From assembly GCF_014127285.1 (NCBI RefSeq), contig NZ_CP059901.1, positions 682,001 to 746,000 on the forward strand: a stretch of 64,000 nt of DNA. The letters run 5' to 3'. This DNA comes from Mumia sp. ZJ1417. Lineage in GTDB: Bacteria > Actinomycetota > Actinomycetes > Propionibacteriales > Nocardioidaceae. Under the pieces are notes generated by a model, which was given only the letters and a program-made list of their open reading frames with translations, was not told the DNA's origin and searched no databases. This document shows positions 51,311 through 59,141 of the stretch, piece after piece; the stretch's first letter is position 1, and every line of letters begins with the position of its first letter. The translations under genes and the position numbers were made by a program.

Positions 51311-52489
51311 TCAGAAGGTGCCCTCTCCGGGGAAGGACGCCTGGCGGATCTCGGTTGCCTGCACGTGGCACGGCAACGACTCCTCGCCCTCCTCGGGGAC
51401 CTCGCAGTCGTACAAGGTCCAGCCCTTCCGCCCCTCTAGCTTCGTGAGCACCATCGGACTCCCGTCGGTGTCGAAGGAGACTTGGGGAATGTCGCGCCGA
51501 TCCTCCTCGATCCGAAGCTCGGTGCGCTGCTTCGTCGCGACGTCCTCCACGACGACGGGATCGCCGGGGCGACCGTCCTGGTGCACCGAGTTCCCGGCGA
51601 TCAGCCTCAGCCGCCCGTCAGGGGAGAGGTACTGCTGCTCGCCGTCGTGCTCGCCCTCCAGGCGTACGACCGCCCAACCGTCGAGACCGCCACCTGGTCC
51701 ACCTCGGCCGAGCTCGCCCGGCCCGTAGGTCAGGATCGTTCGGCCGGCGACACCCGAGACCATCAGGTCGCCGGTCACCTCGGGTTCGAAGAACCCGGCG
51801 TCGGTCATCGTGTTCCAGATCCGGTACTCGGTGCCGGCGTCCGACCGCATCGCGATCACCACGATCCCGGTCGCGACACCGTGGATGACCCCGTCGCTCG
51901 CAGGTGTGTCGGTGTCGGACTTCTGGAGCGGGATACGTCGTCGTTGCTCCTTGCCGTCGACGAGGTCGTACACATGGACGGTCGTACGACCGTCGGCTCG
52001 GCTCGTCCAGGCGACCGTCGACGACGCCACGTCCGCGGCCAGGCTCGGGGACCAGTCGGGATCGTCGCTGACCAGGTCGCCGATCGGCGTCTCCTCTCCC
52101 TCTGGCGTCATCAGGTACGGCCGGCGGTCGTCGCCCAGATAGACGACTCCCTCGGGGGTGGCCACTGCCATGCCTTTGGGGCCGCCGTGGGTGCGCGTGT
52201 GCAGGGTGCCGTCCATCGCCACCTGCGTCGCTGCGGCGAGATAGACGTGGAGGCCGTCGGTCGGCTGTACGGCCAGCGGCGCCTGGTCGTCGGCGATCAG
52301 CGGTCGGACGAGGATGCTGCCGACGGCGATGGCCCCGGCGGCGGCCAAGGCCACGGCGGGGACGAGCATGCCGGCCCGCGGTCGAGAACGTGCAAGGTGG
52401 CGACGCGTGAGCGCCACCATGTCAGGCTCCGGTACGGGGCCAGAGGTGTGGTCGGCGACGGAGTCGCGGACGAGGGTCTCGAGGTTCAT
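51311..52489 (-). CDS. Membrane anti-sigma-like protein with beta-propeller-like domain
   Basis: A 392-residue protein: a short cytosolic start, a membrane helix at about 41-62 (LVPAVALAAAGAIAVGSILV), then a beta-rich extracytoplasmic domain with repeated units such as GVVYLGDDRRPYLMTPEGEE and GDQAPL-like blades, plus two Cys near the end (YDCEVPE, PCHVQAT). Its ATG overlaps the stop of the ECF sigma gene (ATGA), so a role as regulator or sensor for that sigma factor is inferred. No zinc anti-sigma motif seen. Confidence 0.75.
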   Translation of the reverse strand: MNLETLVRDSVADHTSGPVPEPDMVALTRRHLARSRPRAGMLVPAVALAAAGAIAVGSILVRPLIADDQAPLAVQPTDGLHVYLAAATQVAMDGTLHTRTHGGPKGMAVATPEGVVYLGDDRRPYLMTPEGEETPIGDLVSDDPDWSPSLAADVASSTVAWTSRADGRTTVHVYDLVDGKEQRRRIPLQKSDTDTPASDGVIHGVATGIVVIAMRSDAGTEYRIWNTMTDAGFFEPEVTGDLMVSGVAGRTILTYGPGELGRGGPGGGLDGWAVVRLEGEHDGEQQYLSPDGRLRLIAGNSVHQDGRPGDPVVVEDVATKQRTELRIEEDRRDIPQVSFDTDGSPMVLTKLEGRKGWTLYDCEVPEEGEESLPCHVQATEIRQASFPGEGTF

Positions 52490-53052
52490 GCCGGGCTCCT
52501 GCCGAGGTCGATCGTGGATCGCGGGGTGTCGCCTTGGTCGGGACCTGGGTCGAGGCCGTGGCCGCGCGCGGCGAGCTCGGTGCGCAGCATCCGCATCGCC
52601 GCGCTCGTCCGGCTCTTGACCGTGCCCGGTGGGATATTGAGGACAGCGGCGACCTCGCGCTCGCTCAGGTCCTCGAAGTAGCGGAGAACGACGACGGCGC
52701 GCTGCTTGGCGGGGAGCCGTTGCAGACAGCGCCACACGATGTCGGAGGTTGCGACCGCGTCATCGTGTCCGCCGCTGGCTCGCTCGGGCACGTCCGGCAC
52801 CGACCGCTCCACGTGGCGCCAGCGCCGGCGCCACCCGTCGCGCACCTCGTTGACGATCATGCGTCGCACGTACGCGTCGGGGCTGTCGGCGGCTCGGACT
52901 CGCTGCCATGCTGTGAACGCCTTCGCGAACGCGGACTGCACCACGTCCTCAGCGTCGTCGCGGTTGCCGGTCAAGGCGTGTGCGAGCCGGAACATCGGCG
53001 TCCAGCGCGCGGTGACGAACGCTTCAAAGGCGTCGCGCTCTTGGGGGGTCAT
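52486..53052 (-). CDS. ECF sigma factor, SigE-like actinobacterial family
   Basis: A 188-residue ECF sigma factor. Region 2: LAHALTGNRDDAEDVVQSAF and VRRMIVNEVRDGWRRR; region 4: LPAKQRAVVVLRYFEDLSE and VAAVLNIPPGTVKSRTSAAM. The C-terminal ~20 residues beyond region 4 are unusual in length. It is coupled by ATGA to the membrane propeller protein that likely controls it. This is the second such pair in the window, after 33,225-34,669. Confidence 0.92.
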   Translation of the reverse strand: MTPQERDAFEAFVTARWTPMFRLAHALTGNRDDAEDVVQSAFAKAFTAWQRVRAADSPDAYVRRMIVNEVRDGWRRRWRHVERSVPDVPERASGGHDDAVATSDIVWRCLQRLPAKQRAVVVLRYFEDLSEREVAAVLNIPPGTVKSRTSAAMRMLRTELAARGHGLDPGPDQGDTPRSTIDLGRSPA

Positions 53053-53131
53053 GATCCTAGGGACGCTAGCGGGCGCAAGATCGGTTCACTCGCGTTCCGA
53101 GAAAGCTGCCGCAGGGTCGTACGGTGGCGAG

Positions 53132-53794
53132 GTGTACGTGCCCCGCTTCAACGCCCTCGACGACGACGCCGCGATCGACACGCTGATCCGTACGGTCGCT
53201 GCCGGCGATCTCGTGACCGCGGACGCCGACGGCATCCCGTACGCGACGCGGCTGCCGCTGGTCTGGCTGCGCGACGAGGACCGCGTGATCGCGCACATGG
53301 CGCTCGCGAACCCACACTGGCGCACCCTTGCCGACGATGCGCCCGCGCTGATCGTGGTCACGGGACCGCAGGCGTACGTGTCGCCGTCCTGGTATGCGGC
53401 CAAGGCCGAGCATGGACGTGTCGTCGCGACCTGGAACTACACGCGGGTCGAGCTGCGCGGCACGGTCCGTGTGCACCGCGATGCCTCATGGCTCCGCGAC
53501 GCCGTCACCCGGCTGACCGATCTCCACGAGCAGCCGCGTGCGGAGCCGTGGGCGGTGACGGATGCGCCCGAGCCGTTCGTCGAGGGGCAGCTGCGGGGGA
53601 TCGTCGGGATCGAGATCGCGGTCACCTCTGTCGAGGCCAAGGCCAAGCTCAGCCAGAACCGTTCGGCCGCCGATCAGGCCGGGGTGATCGCCGGGATGCG
53701 GGCAGAGGGTGGTGCCGAGCCGCGCGCGGTCGCCGACGCGATGTCAGCTCACTCCTCGTCGACGTCGGCCCACGACACGGCATCGACCAGGTAG
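53132..53794 (+). CDS. PaiB-like FMN-binding protein
   Basis: A 220-residue protein of the PaiB/FMN-binding split-barrel family (PF04299). YVPRFNALDDDAAIDTLIRT and HMALANPHWRTL are typical, as is YVSPSWYAAKAEHGRVVATW then NYTRVELRG. Despite the older name, transcriptional repression is not well shown for most members; flavin-dependent chemistry is likely. GTG 53132 is the best start. The last 46 bases overlap the convergent phosphodiesterase gene, so its final ~15 residues are Ser/Thr-rich and may be non-native. Confidence 0.9.
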   Translation: MYVPRFNALDDDAAIDTLIRTVAAGDLVTADADGIPYATRLPLVWLRDEDRVIAHMALANPHWRTLADDAPALIVVTGPQAYVSPSWYAAKAEHGRVVATWNYTRVELRGTVRVHRDASWLRDAVTRLTDLHEQPRAEPWAVTDAPEPFVEGQLRGIVGIEIAVTSVEAKAKLSQNRSAADQAGVIAGMRAEGGAEPRAVADAMSAHSSSTSAHDTASTR

Positions 53795-54627
53795 ACGAGC
53801 TCGCCCGCGCGCGGCTCCCGCGCCTGCAGCACGTGGAAAGCCGGCGAGAACGGCCCCCCGAGGTCGACCACCGTGGCTCCGGCACCGAGCACGGCGCGCG
53901 TGCGCGACGGCGGTGCGGTGAGGTCGATGCGGGTCACCACACCCGGGGTCACCCAGACGGGGACCCCGCGCATCGTGCCCGACAGCTGGTGGTGGAAGTG
54001 CCCGCACAGCACCGCCTGGACGTCTGTCCCTGCGACCGCGTCGGCCAAAAGGTCGCGATCGTGCAGCCCGACGTCCTTCATGATCAGCGACGAGTCGAGG
54101 GAGAGCGGGGGATGGTGGAGCGCGACGATCGTCCCGTACGGCGCGGGCGTCGCGAGCTGGCCCCGCAGCCACGCGAGCTCGCCGCCGCTCAGCTCGCCGT
54201 GGACGGCGCCGGGCACGAGGCTGTCGAGCGTGATCACCCGCAGGCCGCCGACGTCGCTCACGGCGGCGCGCTTGCCGGCTGAGGCGCCGGCGAGCCGCCC
54301 CACGTCGCGTCCGTCGGCGTCGAGGTGCCCCGAGCCGAGCGCCCGCGTGAACGCACCGCGGTCGTCGTGGTTTCCGGTCGTGTAGACGTGCGGGATGCCG
54401 CGCTCCGCGGCGAACGCGCCCACCATCTCGCGGACGGCGACGCATCCTTCGTACGAGCCGTCGTCAGCGATGTCGCCCGTCACGAGGACGAGGTCGAGGG
54501 CGGGGACGTGGCGTGCGTCGTGGAGCAGCCCTTCGAGCGCGGTGACCGCGTCGACACCGTCCTCGTCAGGACCGGTACGGCTCACGTGGGTGTCGGAGAG
54601 GTGGAGGAGGCGATGCGTGGTCGGCAC
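53749..54627 (-). CDS. Calcineurin-like phosphodiesterase (CpdA-like)
   Basis: A 292-residue metallophosphoesterase. HLSDTHVSRTG opens it; VTGDIADDGS, TTGNHDDRGAF, ALHHPPLSL and LCGHFHHQ are the metal-binding motifs in the right order. Such enzymes act on cyclic nucleotides or small phosphodiesters; the CpdA (3',5'-cAMP) assignment is by similarity of layout only. GTG 54627 start. Notable because a CRP-type site occurs near 61.6 kb, but no direct link is shown. Confidence 0.92.
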   Translation of the reverse strand: MPTTHRLLHLSDTHVSRTGPDEDGVDAVTALEGLLHDARHVPALDLVLVTGDIADDGSYEGCVAVREMVGAFAAERGIPHVYTTGNHDDRGAFTRALGSGHLDADGRDVGRLAGASAGKRAAVSDVGGLRVITLDSLVPGAVHGELSGGELAWLRGQLATPAPYGTIVALHHPPLSLDSSLIMKDVGLHDRDLLADAVAGTDVQAVLCGHFHHQLSGTMRGVPVWVTPGVVTRIDLTAPPSRTRAVLGAGATVVDLGGPFSPAFHVLQAREPRAGELVYLVDAVSWADVDEE

Positions 54628-54642
54628 CCCACGCAGCCTAGG

Positions 54643-55464
54643 TCACCGAAGGTGCTCGACGGCCGCCGTCATGAGTGCCCGGGCGTAGCGGCGCTGCCCG
54701 GCCGCCGAGCGCATCGTGCGGGCGTCGCGGCGGTTGCGCATGTTGCCCAGCTCGACCATCACGGTTGGGATCCGGCTGAGGTTGAGGGTGCCGAGATCGC
54801 CGCGACGCACCAGACCACGACCGCCGGCCGTGTACGTCGAGCGGTGGAAGCCACGCTGCTCGAGCGCCGCGCGCACCTCGCGGCCGAACCGGGCGGAGCG
54901 TACGACCGCGCCGCGACGCTTCGTGGTGATCACGTGGAACCCGCGTCCCGACCGGGTCGCACCGTCGCCGTGGATGCTGATCTTGAGGTCGGCGGCTCGT
55001 TCGCGTCCGCGGTAGCCCGCGTTGCCGAGCTTGCCGCGGACGTCGACGCACGGCCCCCACAGGCGCCGGCTGTTGCGGCTTCGGGTCATGACGACCGTCG
55101 CGCCCAGCGCCTCCAGCTGTGAACGGAGCCGGACGGCGACGCGCCAGGTGAACGTCGCCTCGGGATATCCGGAGGCCGTCGCGGTGCCCGTGGTGTTGCA
55201 GGCCTTGCGCAGACCGCCCGCGTTCACCTGCCGGTTGATCTTGCGCGGGAACCGGGAGTTGCCGAGCTGATGGCCGGGGTCGATCACGATCGTCCGGCCC
55301 GCAAGCGGTGCAGCGGCGGCGGCCGGGACGACGGTCGAGGCGGCCGGGACGATGGCCGCGCCGATCTGGACGCTCGCCGTCGGTCTCGTCTGCGGAGCCT
55401 GGGCAGGAGCTGCGACGAGGGCAGCGCCGACGCAGGCGACCACGAACGCGGGCGAGAAGCGCAT
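54643..55464 (-). CDS. Secreted N-acetylmuramoyl-L-alanine amidase (Amidase_3)
   Basis: A 273-residue exported amidase that cleaves the peptidoglycan lactoyl-peptide bond. Residues 1-20 form a signal peptide (FSPAFVVACVGAALVAAPAQ); the zinc domain starts IVIDPGHQLGN, with KISIHGDGA, and ends TVMVELGNMRNRRDA, which carries the Glu. Extra Cys residues (KACNTT, GPCVDV) could form a disulfide, as in AmiC-type autolysins of actinobacteria. The start overlaps an open frame on the other strand by 113 bases. Confidence 0.93.
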   Translation of the reverse strand: MRFSPAFVVACVGAALVAAPAQAPQTRPTASVQIGAAIVPAASTVVPAAAAAPLAGRTIVIDPGHQLGNSRFPRKINRQVNAGGLRKACNTTGTATASGYPEATFTWRVAVRLRSQLEALGATVVMTRSRNSRRLWGPCVDVRGKLGNAGYRGRERAADLKISIHGDGATRSGRGFHVITTKRRGAVVRSARFGREVRAALEQRGFHRSTYTAGGRGLVRRGDLGTLNLSRIPTVMVELGNMRNRRDARTMRSAAGQRRYARALMTAAVEHLR

Positions 55465-55711
55465 CCTGGGAGGCTACCCGGATCGCGAGGTCGCCGTCGC
55501 GCGTGCCGTCGGGGTTCCCGCCGACCAGCTCTCGGCTGTCCCCGTGCTGACGGCGTTCCTCGTGGCCTATCCACTGACTGCGCTGTTCTTCTCCGGCCTC
55601 GGAGTGCTCGACGCGGCGTTCCTGATCTGGCGCGTGATCTCGTTGGGTGTCCCGCTCGTCCTCGGGGCTCTGTCGCTCATCGCCTGGAAGATCGAGCTCG
55701 CCCGACGCTGA
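55352..55711 (+). CDS. Small membrane protein, start uncertain
   Basis: Up to 119 residues from ATG 55352. The C-terminal ~75 residues are convincing: VARAVGVPADQLSAVPVLTA, then two membrane helices and a basic end WKIELARR. The N-terminal ~37 residues lie antisense to the amidase signal peptide and may not be real; a start nearer 55465 lacks a good codon in this frame. Function unknown. It is followed by the 44-residue gene. Confidence 0.45.
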   Translation: MAAPIWTLAVGLVCGAWAGAATRAAPTQATTNAGEKRILGGYPDREVAVARAVGVPADQLSAVPVLTAFLVAYPLTALFFSGLGVLDAAFLIWRVISLGVPLVLGALSLIAWKIELARR

Positions 55712-55749
55712 GACTGCCCACGTTGCGCGCAGCCCCGTACGCTGAGCAC

Positions 55750-55884
55750 ATGCTGTGGCTGTTGATCATCATCGGGATCGTCGTCCTTGCCTACGTCTAT
55801 CGCGTCCAGCTCCTGTCGAGGGTGCTCGGGCAGGACGAGGCTCGCGTGCGCCGGATGCTCGAGCGTCGTAAGGGCGACCGCTAG
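55750..55884 (+). CDS. Small membrane protein (44 aa)
   Basis: MLWLLIIIGIVVLAYVYRVQ forms one membrane helix, followed by a charged tail LGQDEARVRRMLERRKGDR. Third-codon G/C is high. There is no ribosome site, but a TACGCT -10-like box lies about nine bases before the ATG, so a leaderless start is likely. Function unknown. Confidence 0.6.
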   Translation: MLWLLIIIGIVVLAYVYRVQLLSRVLGQDEARVRRMLERRKGDR

Positions 55885-55889
55885 TCCTC

Positions 55890-56256
55890 ATGGGGGCCTC
55901 CGGTCTCGCCGCGGGGATCTTGGTGGTCCTCGCGCTCCTCGGGCTGGTCGCGCTCGCCGCCGTCGGCCTCGCCCTCGTCGTCGCCGGTGTGCTCGCGCGC
56001 CAGCGCCGCGGCTCCACACCCCTGCTCTGGGCGGGCGGGGGTGTGCTCGTCGCCGTGGCAGTCCGTGACCGACGTCGATACGGCGACGCTGTGGGCCGAC
56101 GCGCTGGGCGCACGCCCGATCGGCCTCGACACCGCGGCGGGCACCCGCTGGTCGGACGCGGTCCTCGCGGGCGGGCTCGAGGCCGAGCTCTCGCTGCAGC
56201 CGCTCGGTGCCGGGGCGCAGTCGCGGCCGTTCCTGTCGATCGAGCTCACCTCCTGA
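55890..56256 (+). pseudogene. Membrane protein gene broken by a frameshift
   Basis: From ATG 55890 the frame encodes two membrane helices (ILVVLALLGLVALAAVGLAL and LLWAGGGVLVAVAV), then becomes arginine-rich nonsense. Another frame, open through this point, encodes a natural-looking extracytoplasmic tail: VTDVDTATLWADALGARPIG, then LEAELSLQPLGAGAQSRPFL, ending at 56256. Joining them needs one shift near 56055-56065. It is either a real recent mutation, programmed shifting, or a sequencing error. Family not recognised. Confidence 0.6.
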
Positions 56257-56260
56257 CGGC

Positions 56261-56324
56261 GCTCAGCCGCACATGCGCTCAGCCGCACATGCGCTCAGCC
56301 GCACATGCGCTCAGCCGCACATGC
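56261..56324. repeat. Four exact 16-bp tandem repeats at a gene end
   Basis: Unit GCTCAGCCGCACATGC repeats four times without change. Read on the minus strand each unit holds a stop (TGA) in the frame of the M20 gene; translation ends in the fourth unit (56311-56313), making the last residues RMCG. Extra copies lie beyond the stop. The frameshifted gene ends 4 bases before the array. Confidence 0.95.
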
Positions 56325-57576
56325 GCAGTGCCGTGAGCGCGTACGCCCTCGCGCAGCCCACCACGTCGGCGGTCTCGACGTGCTCGTCGACCGCGTGCGC
56401 GTCGCCGATGCTGCCCGGCCCGTACTGGAGCGTCGGGACGCCCGCGGCCGCATAGTGCCGCAGGTCTGAGCCGTACGGGGCACCGATCGCCACCGGCCGC
56501 GGGGCGCCCGCCTCGGCTGCCGCCTCGCACACCACGTCGAGCAGCTCGTGGTCGTCGGGGAGCCGCCCCGGGGCGAACACGCCGCCGGGGAACGTCACCT
56601 CGACAGGGTGGTCGCGCAGCCACAGGTCCGCACGAGACGCCTCGCCGACGGCCGCGATCAGGGCCGCACGTGCATCCGCCACGGACTCGCCCGGGCGTAC
56701 CCCGTACCGGCCTTCGGCGATGCAGAGGTCCGGCACGGTGCTCGCCCAGTCGCCGGCGTGGACGGTGCCGATCGAGAGCGGGTACGGGATCACGAGGTGC
56801 GCGAACCGCTCGCCGGGATCGACGTTGCGCGCACGCTCGAGCTCTCGCAGCGCCTCCCGTACGGTGTCGAAGGCGTCGAGGACACTGATCCCGCTCGACC
56901 GCATCGAGCCGTGCGCCGCGCGTCCGCGGACGACGAGCCGGAAGGTCAGCGACCCCGCGTTGTCGGTGACGACCTGCCGGGCGGTCGGCTCCCCGATCAC
57001 GCAGGCGTCCGCGGTGTGTCCACGTCGCAGCGTCGCGTACGCGCCGAGGCCGCCGTCCTCCTCGCCGATGACGGCGTGGATCGCGAGCGGACGGGCGAGC
57101 GTGACTCCCGAGGCGCGCAGCGCCTGGACCGCGCCGAAGAGGGCGGCGACGCCGCCGAGCATGTCGCACACGCCGCGTCCGTACCAGCGGCCGTTGCGCT
57201 CGCGGACGGTGAACGGGTCGTTGTCGGCCCACAGAAACGGGTCGCCCGCCGGCACCACGTCGAGGTGTCCGTTGAGGGCGAGCGCGGGGACGTCGCCGGA
57301 GCCGGAGCCGAAGATCCCGACGGTTCCCCAGGCCTCCGACCGCTCGACCTCCATCCCCGGGAACTCGGGCTCCTGGCGAAGGACCGGCAGGTCGATCTCC
57401 CAGTGGTCCACGTCGGCCCCCAGGCGGGCGAGGCGGTCGGCCGCCCAGTGGCTGGCGGCGATCTCGCCGACGGTGCCGTCGACAGGCGCCAGGGCCACGA
57501 GCTCCGCGAGGTCGGCCGCGATGGCGTCCTCATCGAGATGGGCGAGGACGGTGGCGGCGTCGGGGACAGCAGTCAC
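56311..57576 (-). CDS. M20 family metallopeptidase (ArgE/DapE-like)
   Basis: A 421-residue zinc hydrolase. LALNGHLDVVPAGDP, GRGVCDMLGGVAAL and IGEEDGGLGAY are metal and catalytic motifs; CVIGEPTARQVVTDNAGSL opens the central part and RGRAAHGSMRSSG is the lid. Deacetylases and desuccinylases of arginine and lysine routes look like this, as do carbamoylases; no biosynthetic partner is near. GTG 57576 is preferred over 57594. Its C-terminus is coded by a tandem repeat. Confidence 0.9.
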   Translation of the reverse strand: MTAVPDAATVLAHLDEDAIAADLAELVALAPVDGTVGEIAASHWAADRLARLGADVDHWEIDLPVLRQEPEFPGMEVERSEAWGTVGIFGSGSGDVPALALNGHLDVVPAGDPFLWADNDPFTVRERNGRWYGRGVCDMLGGVAALFGAVQALRASGVTLARPLAIHAVIGEEDGGLGAYATLRRGHTADACVIGEPTARQVVTDNAGSLTFRLVVRGRAAHGSMRSSGISVLDAFDTVREALRELERARNVDPGERFAHLVIPYPLSIGTVHAGDWASTVPDLCIAEGRYGVRPGESVADARAALIAAVGEASRADLWLRDHPVEVTFPGGVFAPGRLPDDHELLDVVCEAAAEAGAPRPVAIGAPYGSDLRHYAAAGVPTLQYGPGSIGDAHAVDEHVETADVVGCARAYALTALRMCG

Positions 57577-57632
57577 GCCACCAGTGTGCGTCACCGGTTC
57601 GCCGCCGGGTCCAGGTGGCAGGATCTGGCGAC

Positions 57633-58244
57633 ATGACGACGCGCGCACGGGTGACGGGAGTGGTCCTCGCCGCCGGCCAGGGCAGGCGGATGGGCATGCC
57701 GAAGGCCCTCGTCGACGCGGGGGACGGCTCGACCTGGCTGGCTCGGACCGTACGGGAGATCGCGGCCGCTGGGTGCACCGACCTCCTGGTCGTCGTCGGT
57801 GCCGAGGAGCGGCGGGTCCGGGCCTCGTACGAGGGACCGCCCGTGTCGTTCGTCCTCGCGCAGGACTGGGCTTCGGGGATGGGGGCGTCGCTGCGGGTGG
57901 GTCTCGAGGCGTTGGCGGCCGAGGCGGGCGAGAGGGCTGACGCGGCGCTGATCATGCTCGTCGACCTGCCGGACGTCGGCGCACCGGTCGTACGCCGGGT
58001 GCTCGACCACGCCGACGGCGCCGGCGCCGCACAGGACGTGCTTGCGCGGGCGACGTACGACGGACGCCCCGGCCATCCCGTGCTCGTCGGGCGTGGGCAC
58101 TGGGCGGCGATGGCGGCGACGCTGTCGGGAGACGAAGGCGGTCGCCGCTACCTCGACGCGCACGGCGCGACCGCGATCGAGTGCGGCGACCTCGCGGCCG
58201 GGCGAGATCAGGACACGCCGCCCGGCACCTCAGGACCGGCATAG
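57633..58244 (+). CDS. MocA-like molybdopterin cytidylyltransferase
   Basis: A 203-residue NTP-transferase with the Rossmann-type start TGVVLAAGQGRRMGMPKALV, DWASGMGASLRVGLEAL and LVDLPDVGAPVV for metal binding. In molybdenum hydroxylase clusters this enzyme adds CMP to molybdopterin to make the MCD cofactor needed by CoxL/XDH-type enzymes. The ATG at 57633 (AGGA upstream) is chosen over GTG 57615. It precedes the coxD, coxE and coxF-like genes, supporting this role. Confidence 0.9.
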   Translation: MTTRARVTGVVLAAGQGRRMGMPKALVDAGDGSTWLARTVREIAAAGCTDLLVVVGAEERRVRASYEGPPVSFVLAQDWASGMGASLRVGLEALAAEAGERADAALIMLVDLPDVGAPVVRRVLDHADGAGAAQDVLARATYDGRPGHPVLVGRGHWAAMAATLSGDEGGRRYLDAHGATAIECGDLAAGRDQDTPPGTSGPA

Positions 58245-58253
58245 GCTGAGCGC

Positions 58254-59138
58254 GTGAAGCAGCCGCAGACCAGCGACGACCTCGTCCGCGACCTCGACGG
58301 GGTCGGCTATCTCGCCGACGACGGGCTCGCGACCATCGCGTACCTGTCGCTCGCGATGCGCCGACCACTCCTCCTCGAAGGCGAGCCGGGGACGGGCAAG
58401 ACCGCATTGGCGGAGGCGCTCGCGGCCGCGTACGAGGTCCCGCTGATCCGCCTGCAGTGCTACGAGGGGATCGACGCGACCCAGGCGCTGTACGACTGGG
58501 ACTTCCCGCGCCAGATCCTCCACCTGCGGACCGTCGAGGCGACCACCGATCCGGGCCGACCGGTCGACGCCGATGCGGTGGAGCAGTCGCTGTTCGACGA
58601 GCGGTTCCTCCTGGCGCGCCCGATCCTGCGGGCGCTGCGCGAGGCGCCGGCGGTGCTGCTCGTCGACGAGATCGATCGCGCCGACGACGAGTTCGAGGCG
58701 TTCCTGCTCGAGGTCCTGTCGACAAACCAGGTCACGATCCCCGAGCTCGGGACCATCCGCGCCGTGGAGCCGCCGATCGTCGTCCTGACCTCCAACCGCA
58801 CGCGCGAGCTCCACGACGCGCTCAAGCGACGTTGCCTCTATCACTGGATCGAGCACCCGGGCATGGCCCGCGAGGTCGAGATCGTCCGGACCCGGATGCC
58901 GGAGGTCTCGCAGCGACTGGCCGAGCAGGTGGTCGGGGTCGTGCAGGAGCTGCGTGCCCGTGGTGACCTGCTCAAGCCGCCGGGCGTGGCGGAGACGCTC
59001 GACTGGACGGCCGCGCTCGACCGTCTCGGCCGTGACGAGCTCGACCTCATGACTGCCGCCGCGACGATCGGCGCCGTCTGCAAGTACCGCGAGGACATCG
59101 ACCGCGTCCGCGAGGCGCTCTCGACGATGCTGGCCTGA
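58254..59138 (+). CDS. MoxR-type AAA+ ATPase (CoxD-like)
   Basis: A 294-residue ATPase with Walker A GEPGTGKT (43-50), Walker B VLLVDEIDRADDE and sensor-1 VLTSNRTRE. CoxD helps form the copper-sulfur-molybdenum site in aerobic CODH or otherwise activates molybdenum hydroxylases. It begins 9 bases after mocA and 3 bases before the VWA gene, as in cox clusters. MoxR proteins also serve other metalloenzymes, so the Cox role rests on context. Confidence 0.93.
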   Translation: MKQPQTSDDLVRDLDGVGYLADDGLATIAYLSLAMRRPLLLEGEPGTGKTALAEALAAAYEVPLIRLQCYEGIDATQALYDWDFPRQILHLRTVEATTDPGRPVDADAVEQSLFDERFLLARPILRALREAPAVLLVDEIDRADDEFEAFLLEVLSTNQVTIPELGTIRAVEPPIVVLTSNRTRELHDALKRRCLYHWIEHPGMAREVEIVRTRMPEVSQRLAEQVVGVVQELRARGDLLKPPGVAETLDWTAALDRLGRDELDLMTAAATIGAVCKYREDIDRVREALSTMLA

Positions 59139-59141
59139 CCC

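Noticed and set aside
52300-52735. Upstream extension of the propeller anti-sigma-like protein
   Set aside because: It overlaps the ECF sigma gene in another frame; the ATG at 52489 gives ATGA coupling and a sensible membrane topology.
56261-56324. 16-bp repeats as CRISPR or origin iterons
   Set aside because: No spacers, no replication gene nearby, and the units are directly contiguous at a gene end.
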